This document shows, in pieces, positions 27,161 to 36,021 of a stretch of DNA of 64,000 nucleotides (position 1 is the first letter of the stretch; each line of letters starts with the position of its first letter). Below the pieces are notes generated by a model. It searched no databases, was not told where the DNA came from, and was given only the letters and a program-made list of their open reading frames with translations. This DNA is from RGIG4576 sp045656705. Its GTDB lineage: Bacteria > Bacteroidota > Bacteroidia > Bacteroidales > Muribaculaceae. The position numbers were made by a program, and so were the translations under genes. The stretch is taken from positions 55,484-119,483 of the forward strand of contig JAZORR010000026.1 in the NCBI GenBank assembly GCA_045656705.1, written 5' to 3'.

Positions 27161-28717
27161 ATGCTTGACTCTAACATACTAAACCAAGTGCGTGGCATAT
27201 TTGCCAACCTTGACTCTAATTATACTCTTTCGGCTTCTGTATCTCAAAACAGAGAAGAAGCAAGCGAAATCACAGCGTTCATCAACGATTTCGTAACTAC
27301 ATCACCAAAACTTTCGGCAGCATTTAATGATGCAAGTGGCAACACTCTCGAATTTTCGATACTCAAAGAAGGTGTTCCTACTGGCATCAAGTTCCGTGGC
27401 ATACCAAACGGACACGAATTCACTTCGCTTTTGCTTGCCATTCTCAATGCCGATGGTAAGGGGAAAAATCTTCCAGATGAAATGATTGCTCGTCGCATCA
27501 AAGCACTCGATGGTGAGGTAAAATTGCAAACCTATGTTTCGCTCACTTGCACCAATTGCCCCGACATCGTACAAGCACTCAATATTATGGCTATCATCAA
27601 CCCTCGCATATCACACGAGATGATTGATGGTGCTCTTTTCCAAGATGAGGCCGACGCTATGAAAATACAAGCTGTGCCTACCGTCTACGCCAATGGAAAA
27701 ATGCTCCATGTGGGACGTGGCTCTCTTGGCGAACTACTCGAAAAACTTGAAAAAGAGATTGGCTCAGCTACCGACAACACTTTCGAAGCCATAACTCGCC
27801 ACTATGATGTGGTAGTGGTGGGAGGTGGTCCTTCTGGTGCTTCTGCTGCCATCTATTCTGCACGCAAAGGTCTGAAGGTGGCTATTGTTGCCGAAAACGT
27901 AGGCGGACAAGTGAAAGAAACTGTGGCTATCGAAAACCTAATCTCTGTACCTCACACCACAGGAGCTCAACTTGCCAATTCACTTCGCACTCATATCACC
28001 GACTACCCTATCGATATTTTCGAAAATCGTCGCATAGAAAGTGCCGATCTTAAAGGTAAAGAAAAGAGCATTACAGCCGTAGGTGGTGAAGTGTTCACAG
28101 CTCCAGCAGTCATCATTGCCACAGGAGCAGGATGGAGAAAACTTGGAGTAGAAGGCGAAGCCGAATATATAGGTCGTGGAGTGGCATTCTGTCCTCACTG
28201 CGATGGTCCTCTTTACGCAGGAAAACATGTAGCAGTGATAGGTGGTGGTAATTCAGGTATCGAAGCTGCTATCGACCTTGCAGGTATTTGTTCTAAAGTC
28301 ACTGTGCTCGAATTTGCCGATAGTCTTCGTGCCGACCAAGTGCTACAAGAGAAGGCTCGCAGCCTAAGCAATGTAGAGATTTTTACATCGTCACAAACTA
28401 CACAAGTGATTGGCAATGGCGAAAAGGTGGTGGGAATAGAAGTGAAAGACCGACTCACCGACGAAGTGCGTCGCATCGACCTCGATGGCATTTTCGTTCA
28501 AATAGGACTATCAGCTAATAGCAAACCTTTTGCCGGCCAACTTGAAACTACTCGCATAGGCGAAATCGTAATCGACGCTCATTGTCGCACATCACTACCA
28601 GGCGTGTATGCTGCCGGCGACGTATCGAGCGTACCTTACAAGCAAATCATCATCGCTATGGGCGAAGGTGCTAAAGCCGCACTCACTGCATTTGATGATA
28701 GAGTCAGAAATATCTGA
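27161..28717 (+). CDS. ahpF: Alkyl hydroperoxide reductase subunit F
   Basis: A 518-residue flavoprotein that passes electrons from NADH to AhpC. The N-terminal tandem thioredoxin-like domain has the CXXC disulfide in LTCTNCPDIV. The C-terminal half is a thioredoxin-reductase domain: FAD motif VVVVGGGPSGASAAIYSARKG, the redox pair in FCPHCDGPLYAGK, the NAD(P)H motif VAVIGGGNSGIEAA, and GVYAAGDVSSVPYKQ near the end. Full length. It follows ahpC after 104 bases containing a hairpin. Confidence 0.97.
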   Translation: MLDSNILNQVRGIFANLDSNYTLSASVSQNREEASEITAFINDFVTTSPKLSAAFNDASGNTLEFSILKEGVPTGIKFRGIPNGHEFTSLLLAILNADGKGKNLPDEMIARRIKALDGEVKLQTYVSLTCTNCPDIVQALNIMAIINPRISHEMIDGALFQDEADAMKIQAVPTVYANGKMLHVGRGSLGELLEKLEKEIGSATDNTFEAITRHYDVVVVGGGPSGASAAIYSARKGLKVAIVAENVGGQVKETVAIENLISVPHTTGAQLANSLRTHITDYPIDIFENRRIESADLKGKEKSITAVGGEVFTAPAVIIATGAGWRKLGVEGEAEYIGRGVAFCPHCDGPLYAGKHVAVIGGGNSGIEAAIDLAGICSKVTVLEFADSLRADQVLQEKARSLSNVEIFTSSQTTQVIGNGEKVVGIEVKDRLTDEVRRIDLDGIFVQIGLSANSKPFAGQLETTRIGEIVIDAHCRTSLPGVYAAGDVSSVPYKQIIIAMGEGAKAALTAFDDRVRNI

Positions 28718-28741
28718 CAATCCTTCTCTATATAAACCAAT

Positions 28742-28775
28742 AAAATAGCCGAGCAAAATAATGCCCGGCTATTTT
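28742..28775. terminator. Bidirectional terminator between ahpF and rnz
   Basis: The 14-base arms 28742-28755 and 28762-28775 pair with one mismatch around a 6-base loop; the outer arms are AAAA/TTTT, giving U-tracts in both directions. It separates two convergent genes. Confidence 0.8.
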
Positions 28776-28802
28776 ATTATTCACTAACACACAATTATTA
28801 CT

Positions 28803-29720
28803 CTATCGGGTGAGATCAATTTTCAATCCTTCGTTGGCGAGGGTTACATCTGGAAATTCTTCAAGAGCTTCGGTGCGAAAACGAGTGGTATCGTGATACT
28901 GCGATGAAAAATGCCCCAATATAAGATGCTTCACACCTGCCTCACGAGCCACTATGCCTGCTTGGCGTGCTGTGGTGTGACCTCTCTGCGATGCAGTTTT
29001 GTGCTTATCGTCGGCATAAGTAGCCTCGTGATATAACCAATCTACTCCCTTTACAGCCTCTATCACCTTCTTTGCCATTACAGTATCCGAGCAATACGCA
29101 TAACTTAGCGACACGTCGGCAGGTTTGGTAAGCACAGAGTTTGGTATCACCGTTCCATCTTCATTCACAAAATCTTCACCATCGCGTATATCGTTCATCT
29201 TATACATCGGCACACGATGATAATCACACATTTCGCGATTGATATGTCGGCGTTTAGGTTTTTCTTGAAAAATAAATCCTACTGCAGGCACTCGATGCTT
29301 TAGCGGGAAAGTACTCACTGTGATGGCATCATCTTCGTAAATCACGGCCTTATCATTAGGAATCACATTAAAATTCACCTCAAACGGCATATCATAGGCA
29401 AAAAATTCAAGTGCATTCTTAAAAAAATTGGCTCCTTCCTCAAAAATGTGTATAGTCATCGTGCCTGTCTTCCCGAGCAAAGCAAGGGTAGATAACAAAC
29501 CAAGCAAACCAAAACAATGGTCGCCATGCAAGTGACTGATAAATATATTGTTTAATCGTGCAAATTTTAGTTTGAAACGACGCATTTGCAATTGTGTTCC
29601 TTCTCCGCAATCTATCATAAAAAGATTATCGCGAATATTCAACACTTGCGACGACTGAAAATGCTGCATTGTGCATGTAGCCGAACCACATCCCAATATA
29701 TTGAGTTCAAATTTATCCAT
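28803..29720 (-). CDS. rnz: Ribonuclease Z
   Basis: A 305-residue metallo-beta-lactamase-fold endonuclease that trims tRNA 3' ends. The zinc motif is FISHLHGDHCFGLLG; other ligands are in SYAYCSDTVM and LILGHFSSQY. The opening LNILGCGSATCTMQHFQSSQVLN and DCGEGTQLQMRRFKLKF are characteristic of the RNase Z/ElaC group, as is the length near 305. Transcribed alone. Confidence 0.95.
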   Translation of the reverse strand: MDKFELNILGCGSATCTMQHFQSSQVLNIRDNLFMIDCGEGTQLQMRRFKLKFARLNNIFISHLHGDHCFGLLGLLSTLALLGKTGTMTIHIFEEGANFFKNALEFFAYDMPFEVNFNVIPNDKAVIYEDDAITVSTFPLKHRVPAVGFIFQEKPKRRHINREMCDYHRVPMYKMNDIRDGEDFVNEDGTVIPNSVLTKPADVSLSYAYCSDTVMAKKVIEAVKGVDWLYHEATYADDKHKTASQRGHTTARQAGIVAREAGVKHLILGHFSSQYHDTTRFRTEALEEFPDVTLANEGLKIDLTR

Positions 29721-29869
29721 ATTACAAAGTTAACGATAAAACGCTTATTTAATAAACATTTTTCGCTAAAATAGGGAAAATGATAACAATTTATAACCAA
29801 AGTACTTATAAAATGTTAATAATGACATTTTTTTAGTCTAAAAAACAATCAAATTCAAAGATAATTTGT

Positions 29870-29953
29870 TAATTTTGAACAAGTTTTTTCATAGGATTAG
29901 ATTTTTAAGGTTTTTGTGTGTGCGGATGTTGGGAAACACCCGCACTTTTTTTT
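29870..29953 (+). ncRNA. Candidate short RNA: promoter box closely followed by intrinsic terminator
   Basis: TAATTTTG (29870-29877) matches the -7 consensus. About 40 bases later, GTGCGGATGTT (29920-29930) pairs with AACACCCGCAC (29935-29945) with one mismatch, followed by eight T. No plus-strand gene lies upstream for it to terminate: the preceding gene, rnz, runs the other way. The predicted transcript of about 65-70 bases has no open reading frame of note. It could be a small RNA or an attenuated leader of the lipoprotein gene at 30028. Confidence 0.45.
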
Positions 29954-30027
29954 GAAATTATATGAATGGATTGTGCCACAAATTGGTTATATTTGCATTT
30001 TATTTAGAAAACGAGAAAGCAAGAGAT

Positions 30028-30339
30028 ATGATTATTTCAAAAATTAGATACTCATTTGTTGCTATTTTGATGTTTTTTATGGCATCGTGCAGTAGTAAAA
30101 CGGCTAAAACGTCAGAACTTGACAGCGAAGCCCGTCAGCGTGGCATCATTGCAGCAAAGGCTCTGATAGAAACCAAGCGCACCGATGTGATAAAGCTCGA
30201 AGCCACCATATTAGATGCAAAGGCCATACAGAGCGAATACATTCTGAAAGGTGACACATTAGCAGCTAATGCATTCGACGAAGCATTCCGTCAGTATGTG
30301 GAGGCTAACGATTCTATCCTTGCTAAAGAATTGTTCTAA
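30028..30339 (+). CDS. Small lipoprotein of unknown function
   Basis: A 103-residue protein with a clear lipoprotein signal, MIISKIRYSFVAILMFFMASC (lipobox FMASC). The mature part is helical and charged: SEARQRGIIAAKALIETKRTDVIKLEATILDAKAIQSEYI, likely a short coiled coil. I chose ATG 30028 because the 22 residues that could precede it are not signal-like. The residues after Cys (SSKTAK) lack the acidic surface-export signal, so a periplasmic location is likely. I do not recognise the family. It lies 18 bases upstream of another small exported protein gene. Confidence 0.7.
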   Translation: MIISKIRYSFVAILMFFMASCSSKTAKTSELDSEARQRGIIAAKALIETKRTDVIKLEATILDAKAIQSEYILKGDTLAANAFDEAFRQYVEANDSILAKELF

Positions 30340-30357
30340 CGCTATTATTTCAGAATT

Positions 30358-30894
30358 ATGCGTGGTGCGTGGAGAATCATTATGAGCATTATAGTGCTAT
30401 GCACATCGGCAAGTTGCAGTGCCGTGGATTATAGTCGTGAGGCGTGTCGCAAGATACTTCTCACTCAAGACATCGACTCTATTGCCATCGATAGCATTTA
30501 TGCTGGATTAGACTCTATTCTCAGCCCCGAAATTTTTGGTCGCGACATTGCTATGGAGGCGGTGGCAATGCTTGAATGCGACACTATCGAGGTTGATGCC
30601 TCTAACCTAAACCATCGCATTAGCATCTTACGCAAAGTGATAGCCAAGCGTGGTATTCCCAAGCATAGTGCAATGTTCGCCGAAGGGGTACAAAGCTACA
30701 TCGATAGTTTACCGATAGAGCAACAAATGAAACTTTACACTCGCATTGCCACTCCAGCACAAATGGGCAATGCCTTACGCATCGACAGATATAGTGGTGT
30801 GGCCGATTCCACCATTCAAGCTAGTGTAAATGCTTTGCGACTGATATATAATGAGGAAGAAATGAACACTTTCCTCAAATATTACAATAGATAA
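30358..30894 (+). CDS. Predicted exported helical protein
   Basis: A 178-residue protein with a hydrophobic N-terminus (WRIIMSIIVLCTSASC) and a possible lipobox SASC. The rest is acidic and helical, with repeated DSIAIDSIYAGLDSIL-type segments and a conserved-looking end (NTFLKYYNR). No catalytic motif is seen. It follows the small lipoprotein gene by 18 bases and precedes the prenyl synthase gene by 45 bases, so it may be part of that transcript. Function unknown. Confidence 0.65.
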   Translation: MRGAWRIIMSIIVLCTSASCSAVDYSREACRKILLTQDIDSIAIDSIYAGLDSILSPEIFGRDIAMEAVAMLECDTIEVDASNLNHRISILRKVIAKRGIPKHSAMFAEGVQSYIDSLPIEQQMKLYTRIATPAQMGNALRIDRYSGVADSTIQASVNALRLIYNEEEMNTFLKYYNR

Positions 30895-30939
30895 AATAAT
30901 ATACGAATACAAGGTTTTTTAAAAAATATATTTTCTGAT

Positions 30940-31914
30940 ATGTTGTCTTTTAACGAATATCTCGATAAAGTGAATGATGCAGTGGCAAGTATATGCTACC
31001 CTCAAGAACCAAAAGGATTGTACGAACCGATAGCCTACACTATGAGTCTCGGTGGCAAACGCATTCGCCCTTCGCTCGTGCTTATGGCAAGCGATGCTTT
31101 CGGCAAGAATGCTCATAAGGCTTTGGCTCCTGCTGTAGGGGTGGAATTGTTTCACAATTTTACACTACTTCACGACGATGTGATGGACAAGGCCGATGTG
31201 CGTCGTGGCAAACCTACTGTTCACATGAAATGGAATGCCAACACTGCTATTCTTTCGGGCGATGCTATGCTCACTATGGCCACTCAATACATTTCTAAGG
31301 CTCCTGTTGAGGTGATGCCTGAGGTGATGAAGTTGTTCAATAAGACTGCTATGGAAATATACGAAGGCCAGCAATATGATGTAGATTTCGAAAATCGTAT
31401 CGATGTTACCGAAGCCGAATACATAAATATGATTCGTCTTAAAACGTCGGTATTGCTCGGCTGTGCCTGCAAAATAGGTGCTATCATCGGTGGGGCCACT
31501 CCCGAAGATGCTCAACGCATCTATCGCTTTGGCGAATACATTGGTCTTGCTTTCCAATTGCAAGACGATATGCTCGATGTCTATGGCAACGAGAAAACTT
31601 TCGGAAAGGCGATTGGTGGTGATATTATGAATAATAAAAAAACCTTTATGCTCATCAAGGCACTTGAACTTGCACAAGGCAACGACCACATCAATCTTAT
31701 GAATTGGATTAATGCCGAAAATCCCGATAGAGACGAAAAGGTGGCTGCTGTCACCGACATCTACACTCGCTCAGGTGCAAAACAAGCTGCCGAAGAACGC
31801 ATTGCACAATACACTGCAAAGGCTCTGCTCACTTTGAATGATATCAATATCGATGAGGAAGCGAAAATGGCATTCCAAGCATTCGCCGAAATGCTGATGA
31901 CTCGCAATAAATAA
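30940..31914 (+). CDS. Polyprenyl diphosphate synthase
   Basis: A 324-residue trans-isoprenyl diphosphate synthase, which extends allylic diphosphates with isopentenyl diphosphate using Mg2+. The first aspartate-rich motif is DDVMD (residues 79-83) in FHNFTLLHDDVMD and the second is DDMLD (209-213) in FQLQDDMLD; GGKRIRP (38-44) binds the diphosphate. Phe 74, five residues before the first motif, is a bulky residue at the place that limits product length in several short-chain synthases, so the product may be shorter than octaprenyl. The length of the product is not proven. Confidence 0.9.
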   Translation: MLSFNEYLDKVNDAVASICYPQEPKGLYEPIAYTMSLGGKRIRPSLVLMASDAFGKNAHKALAPAVGVELFHNFTLLHDDVMDKADVRRGKPTVHMKWNANTAILSGDAMLTMATQYISKAPVEVMPEVMKLFNKTAMEIYEGQQYDVDFENRIDVTEAEYINMIRLKTSVLLGCACKIGAIIGGATPEDAQRIYRFGEYIGLAFQLQDDMLDVYGNEKTFGKAIGGDIMNNKKTFMLIKALELAQGNDHINLMNWINAENPDRDEKVAAVTDIYTRSGAKQAAEERIAQYTAKALLTLNDINIDEEAKMAFQAFAEMLMTRNK

Positions 31915-31923
31915 TTGACTGTT

Positions 31924-32694
31924 ATGATAGACACCCACACTCATCTCTATCTTGACGCATTCGACGACGATCGCGACATTGTGGTGGCACGCGCACTCGA
32001 TAATGGTGTGCATCATCTCATATTACCCAATGTAGACCTAACCACCATCGAGCCTATGCACACATTGCACCACAAGTATCCACAATGCACATCTATGGCT
32101 ATGGGATTGCACCCTACCGAAGTGAATGCCGATTGGCGTGAGGCTTTAAAAGAGGTGGAGAGTTGGTTCGACAAAAACCAATATGTGGCTGTGGGCGAAA
32201 TAGGCATCGACCTTTATTGGGACAAGACCTTCCACAGCGAGCAAAAGCAAGTGCTCGACACCCAACTTCATTGGGCTGAAGATTTCGGATTGCCTGTGAT
32301 TCTGCATTGCCGTGAGGGATTGGACACTATTCTCGAAGTATTCGACCAATACTCTGGCACATTGCCAAGAGGCGTATTTCATAGTTTCTGTGGCAATTGC
32401 GAGGATGTGCAACGCATTCGCCGTCGTGGCGACTTCTATTTCGGCATCAATGGTATCGTCACCTTCAAGAAATCGCAAATTCCAGAGATATTACCCGAAA
32501 TAGGCATTGAGCGAATACTACTTGAAACCGATTCGCCATATCTCGCACCTGTGCCAAATCGTGGCAAGCGAAACGAGAGTGCTAATATCCCACATATCTG
32601 TCGCTGCATTGCATCACACTTAGGTCTATCAGAGGAAGAAGCCTCCCTCATCACCGACCAAAACGCAAAACACCTGTTCAATCTCGCTGATTAA
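31924..32694 (+). CDS. TatD-family metal-dependent deoxyribonuclease
   Basis: A 256-residue TIM-barrel metal hydrolase. Metal and active-site motifs are MIDTHTHLYLDAF, VAVGEIGIDLYWD, FGLPVILHCREG, GVFHSFCGN and ILLETDSPYLAPVPNRGKRNE, all in TatD order. These enzymes have 3'-5' exonuclease activity on DNA. ATG 31924 starts exactly at the conserved MIDTHTH; an in-frame TTG next to the previous stop is less likely. Nine bases separate it from the prenyl synthase gene. Confidence 0.93.
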   Translation: MIDTHTHLYLDAFDDDRDIVVARALDNGVHHLILPNVDLTTIEPMHTLHHKYPQCTSMAMGLHPTEVNADWREALKEVESWFDKNQYVAVGEIGIDLYWDKTFHSEQKQVLDTQLHWAEDFGLPVILHCREGLDTILEVFDQYSGTLPRGVFHSFCGNCEDVQRIRRRGDFYFGINGIVTFKKSQIPEILPEIGIERILLETDSPYLAPVPNRGKRNESANIPHICRCIASHLGLSEEEASLITDQNAKHLFNLAD

Positions 32695-32713
32695 ACTATT
32701 ATATATATCATAA

Positions 32714-32753
32714 AAGGCGTTGTGATTCAGTTTTTTTTCTGACACAACGCCTT
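32714..32753. terminator. Bidirectional terminator between tatD-like and GH31 genes
   Basis: A perfect 11-base stem: AAGGCGTTGTG (32714-32724) with CACAACGCCTT (32743-32753), in a T-rich loop. It separates two convergent genes. Confidence 0.8.
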
Positions 32754-32777
32754 AATCATTTACTCAATGCGAGAAAC

Positions 32778-35219
32778 TTACTTTGTAACTGTGATAGTGC
32801 GAGGGTTATAGTTCCATTTCACACGCACCCATAGTGTGTGAGATGCCTCATCATAGTAATAAGTACCATCAGCAAGTGACTCTTTCGACTTGGCACGAGC
32901 AACTTCGCCATTGCCCCACTCCACTTTCTTAGGAGCATTTTCCACTGCAATCATCTCGAAAGTGAAATCACGCTCTGCTGGCATATTTTGATAGCCCCAA
33001 CCTTCAGTATCCATAGAGATAGCAAGATATTCAGCATTTTCGCGAGCTACAAAGTTGATAAGTTGGTATTTCTTTTCCTCGATAGTGCGAGTGCTTGTGC
33101 GATCGTCATCGAAAAGTGAGTATTCGCTCTTCTTTGCACCTGTGAAATACTTCACAAGGAAACGAGAAGCATCGTAGGCCTCGGTGCTACGCATTGCATA
33201 ATCGGCCATAGGGATGAATGCACCTGCCTTGGCAAACACAGGTATGGTGTGCAACGGAGCAGCACATTCAGCCTTCACAGGACCTACGAAATTCACCGAT
33301 GGATTCTCTATAGAATACCACTTGCCTGCAGGGAAATACACCTCACGCGAAGTCTTTCCAGGTTCTATCACAGGAGCCACAAGCACATTGCGTCCCCATA
33401 GATATTCGTCTTCGATATCGGCTGTAGTGGCATCTTTCTTTGTGTCGTAGAAGTTGAGAGGACGCACAAACGGAGCACCACTCACTGCATTTTCGTAAGC
33501 GAGCGAATAGTTGTAAGGCAACCATTCATAGCGCGCCTTGATTATATTCTTGAATGCTTCTTGATAGCCAGGAGCTGTGTAATGATATGGCTCGGCCTTC
33601 ACTGTACTATGTGTACGGAACACAGGGGTGAACAATCCCAATTGCAACCAACGTGCATACAATTCTTCATTTACTGGATTTGCAGGATCCACGGCAAATC
33701 CTCCCACGTCGTGCGACATATATCCGAAACCACTCAACGCACTATTTATCATTATAGGCACTTGTGCTTGCAATCCACCCCACGAACGGCTCACGTCGGT
33801 ACTCCATGGGAACACCGAGAAGCGTTGCAATCCTGCTGTACCACCACGCATAAGTGTCATCAATCTCACATTTGGATATTCCTTCTTGAAGCCGTCGTAG
33901 ATGATACGGCTCCATTCATTACCATATACATTGTGATATTCACTTGCAGTTTCACCATTGTGGTGACGAATTGTGAGCGGATGCACTTCTGGTTCGCCAA
34001 GATCGCCCCACCATCCACTTACACCTTCATCAGTGAGTTGTTTGTATCTATTCCACAACCATTCGCGAGTAGCAGGATTGCTCACGTCAAACATACCAGC
34101 TTCGCCCACCCATGTGGTTACATCGTGAGTGTTGCCAAGTGAGTCAAAAGTGAGATAACCTGCAGCCTTAAATTGGTTATAATTGTCGATTGCACCTATT
34201 TTATTTATATAAGGTTGAGAAATAATCACAGTCTTCACGCCATCGGCTTTCAACTTGGCAAGCATTGCCCTGTGGTCGGGCCATTGAGTCTTGTTCCACT
34301 CGAGGCGTCCCATATCGGTTTCCTGACCATACCAATAAAGGTCGAGCACAATACCATCCACAGGATAACCTTCTCGGCGAAGCGTATCTATCACACCTTC
34401 GGTTTCGGCTTGAGTGCGATAACCATATTTTGAAGTAATATAGCCTAATGCCCAGAAAGGAGCCAACTCTTGACGACCGGTGAGAGCAGTGTAATTCTTC
34501 ACCACACCTGCAATGTCGCCCGATTCCGAACCGATGAAATAGTACGACACAGGAGTCTTGCTATCGGTGATATATTCCACAGGATTTTTCAACACCAACT
34601 TCGAAGCAGTGTAGTCATCGAAATACACACCATATCCAAGCGATGAAATATAGAAAGGTACAGTAATATTCATTTGCGATGTACGGTCGCCCTTGCCATA
34701 GGCATAATTTTGCTTGTTGAACATCACCATAGTGTCACCCTTCAGGTCATAGCTCACACCACGCTCACCACATCCGTAAAACGACTCCTCATCACGACTC
34801 TTAAACGAAATCACTCGCTCCTTGCCTCGCTTTTCTATTCCCGATGCCTCTTCGAGCAAAGTATTCTTGCCACGCTTGAACGAAATAGCCGAAGTAGCCT
34901 TATCCACCACCACAGCATTACCATTGCGTAGAGCCAACACTACATTGCCATCGGCCTCATACACATCATATTTCACTCGGGTAGAAGCCATAGCCACACT
35001 CTTCGATGCTTTTTCGGCCATAGCATCTTGCATTTCCACCTTTACTATCTCATTACTATAAGGAGTAATCACCTGCTTGCCATTCTTCGACACCACCACA
35101 AGTGAATTACCACTCTTTTCAAAACTCAGCACCTCGCCCACAAGAGCAGCATTGGCAGAGTTGCCACCCACGACCGCCATTAGGCAGCCCAAGATTAGTC
35201 CTTTAAAATTGCGAATCAT
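32778..35219 (-). CDS. Exported GH31 alpha-glucosidase-like enzyme
   Basis: An 813-residue glycoside hydrolase of family 31 with a signal peptide (FKGLILGCLMAVVGGNSANA). The N-terminal beta domain (residues about 25-240) precedes the catalytic barrel. The nucleophile region is GVSGWWGDLGEPEVHP (Asp of WWGDLGEP) and a second conserved acid lies in FGYMSHDVGGFAVDP; VDGIVLDLYWYGQE is the substrate-binding barrel strand. A proximal C-terminal domain (ALHTIPVFAKAGAFIPM) ends the family core. Most related enzymes split alpha-glucosides or alpha-xylosides. There is no T9SS tail, so it is probably periplasmic. Monocistronic, with a -7 box TATCTTTG on the minus strand at 35274-35281. Confidence 0.92.
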   Translation of the reverse strand: MIRNFKGLILGCLMAVVGGNSANAALVGEVLSFEKSGNSLVVVSKNGKQVITPYSNEIVKVEMQDAMAEKASKSVAMASTRVKYDVYEADGNVVLALRNGNAVVVDKATSAISFKRGKNTLLEEASGIEKRGKERVISFKSRDEESFYGCGERGVSYDLKGDTMVMFNKQNYAYGKGDRTSQMNITVPFYISSLGYGVYFDDYTASKLVLKNPVEYITDSKTPVSYYFIGSESGDIAGVVKNYTALTGRQELAPFWALGYITSKYGYRTQAETEGVIDTLRREGYPVDGIVLDLYWYGQETDMGRLEWNKTQWPDHRAMLAKLKADGVKTVIISQPYINKIGAIDNYNQFKAAGYLTFDSLGNTHDVTTWVGEAGMFDVSNPATREWLWNRYKQLTDEGVSGWWGDLGEPEVHPLTIRHHNGETASEYHNVYGNEWSRIIYDGFKKEYPNVRLMTLMRGGTAGLQRFSVFPWSTDVSRSWGGLQAQVPIMINSALSGFGYMSHDVGGFAVDPANPVNEELYARWLQLGLFTPVFRTHSTVKAEPYHYTAPGYQEAFKNIIKARYEWLPYNYSLAYENAVSGAPFVRPLNFYDTKKDATTADIEDEYLWGRNVLVAPVIEPGKTSREVYFPAGKWYSIENPSVNFVGPVKAECAAPLHTIPVFAKAGAFIPMADYAMRSTEAYDASRFLVKYFTGAKKSEYSLFDDDRTSTRTIEEKKYQLINFVARENAEYLAISMDTEGWGYQNMPAERDFTFEMIAVENAPKKVEWGNGEVARAKSKESLADGTYYYDEASHTLWVRVKWNYNPRTITVTK

Positions 35220-35369
35220 CGTTATCTCGTTATTTATTATATTCTTATTTAAGGTAACTTATCAAAAGTGTTGCAAAGATAATCCAAATCACACCCTTAC
35301 ACAAGAAATCAACGAAACTAATTCTATTTTTTCAAAAAACACCCAAACTCCACACCCACTAAAAACCCA

Positions 35370-35870
35370 CGAGACTTCATCTAAGGTGAGCTGGAACTTC
35401 AGTCACAATTATTTTTAGTTGTCTTAGATGTCCTATTATACTCGCCTCCGCGACACCCAAAGACGCGAAAGGAATATCTAACGCACTCGCTGAAAGCGAG
35501 AAATTAAACAGCCCGGTGCAAGCGAAGCGACACGCTGGGTATTGATGCCCCCACAAAGGATTCGGGCTGTAAGCCCAACATAAATCCCCACACCAAATAT
35601 TAGGGACACACGGCTCGTGCGTACGCCGATAACGCTACCTGAAAGGAAAAAACGCAGAATGCGTTTCATAGTGTAAACCCTATGATGAGCGAAGCGAATC
35701 TTAGGGAACACGATCCTCCCTCCACTCCCACAACCTCGACGAGGTTGCACTCGCCTCACCTAAAATAAGGTCTCTCCTGCCTCACTGTCCCAAAACTCCA
35801 CACTCCTAATTCCTCACTCCTAACTATATATCCCTCCACACTCCTAACTAAAAACCTTTCTACACAAAAA
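35370..35870. repeat. Non-coding mosaic of short hairpins (tract 1)
   Basis: About 500 bases without a credible gene, built from short stem-loops: CTCGCT-GAA-AGCGAG (near 35485), GGGCT-GTA-AGCCC (near 35563), AACGCA-GAA-TGCGTT (near 35651), CAACCTCG-A-CGAGGTTG (near 35731). It shares modules with the tract at 39874-40340: CTTCATCTAAGGT, GTCTTAGATG with CCTATTATACTC, AGACGCGAAAGGAATAT and the CACGGCTCGTG segment. The right part (35795-35860) is C/T-rich with ACTCCTAACT-like repeats. Confidence 0.7.
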
Positions 35871-35873
35871 ACA

Positions 35874-35906
35874 CACAAAAAGGGCCACTCCTTTCGGAAC
35901 AGCCCT
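35874..35906 (-). terminator. Terminator of the DUF6562/GLUG surface protein gene
   Basis: On the minus strand AGGGCTGTTCC, GAAA loop, GGAGTGGCCCT (35881-35906; stem with small internal mismatches) is followed by TTTTTGTGTG. It lies about 115 bases downstream of the stop codon, after the 42-base element at 35954-35995. Confidence 0.7.
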
Positions 35907-35953
35907 AACAACTTGTTTTTAAACAACCGGTCTCTCGTTATCTCGCGACAATA

Positions 35954-35995
35954 AGAGACTTTGTGACTTAGGAGACAACCAAGCCCCCTAAGCCT
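35954..35995 (-). repeat. 42-base element downstream of a surface protein gene, copy 1
   Basis: Differs at one base from the copy at 63607-63648. Read on the minus strand it can form a stem between CTTAGGGG and CTCCTAAG around the GCTTGGTTGT loop; the single difference between the copies keeps the pair as a wobble. It begins 26 bases after the stop of the 36022 gene. Weaker similarity continues through AACAACTT and TTTTTAAACAACCG to the terminator. Confidence 0.85.
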
Positions 35996-36021
35996 AAAAA
36001 CGCAAGTTTGAACTTTATATA

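Noticed and set aside
33561..34142. 193-codon open frame antisense to the GH31 gene
   Set aside because: It lies wholly within a conserved catalytic domain coded on the other strand and resembles no protein family.
35282..35310. Fourth copy of the dyad operator before the GH31 gene
   Set aside because: A TATCTTTG box exists at 35274-35281, but the sequence 19 bases upstream does not match the 19-mer and has no dyad.
35478..35759. 93-codon open frame in hairpin tract 1
   Set aside because: The region consists of short inverted repeats and modules shared with another spacer; the translation is Arg- and Gly-rich and follows the repeats rather than a protein pattern.
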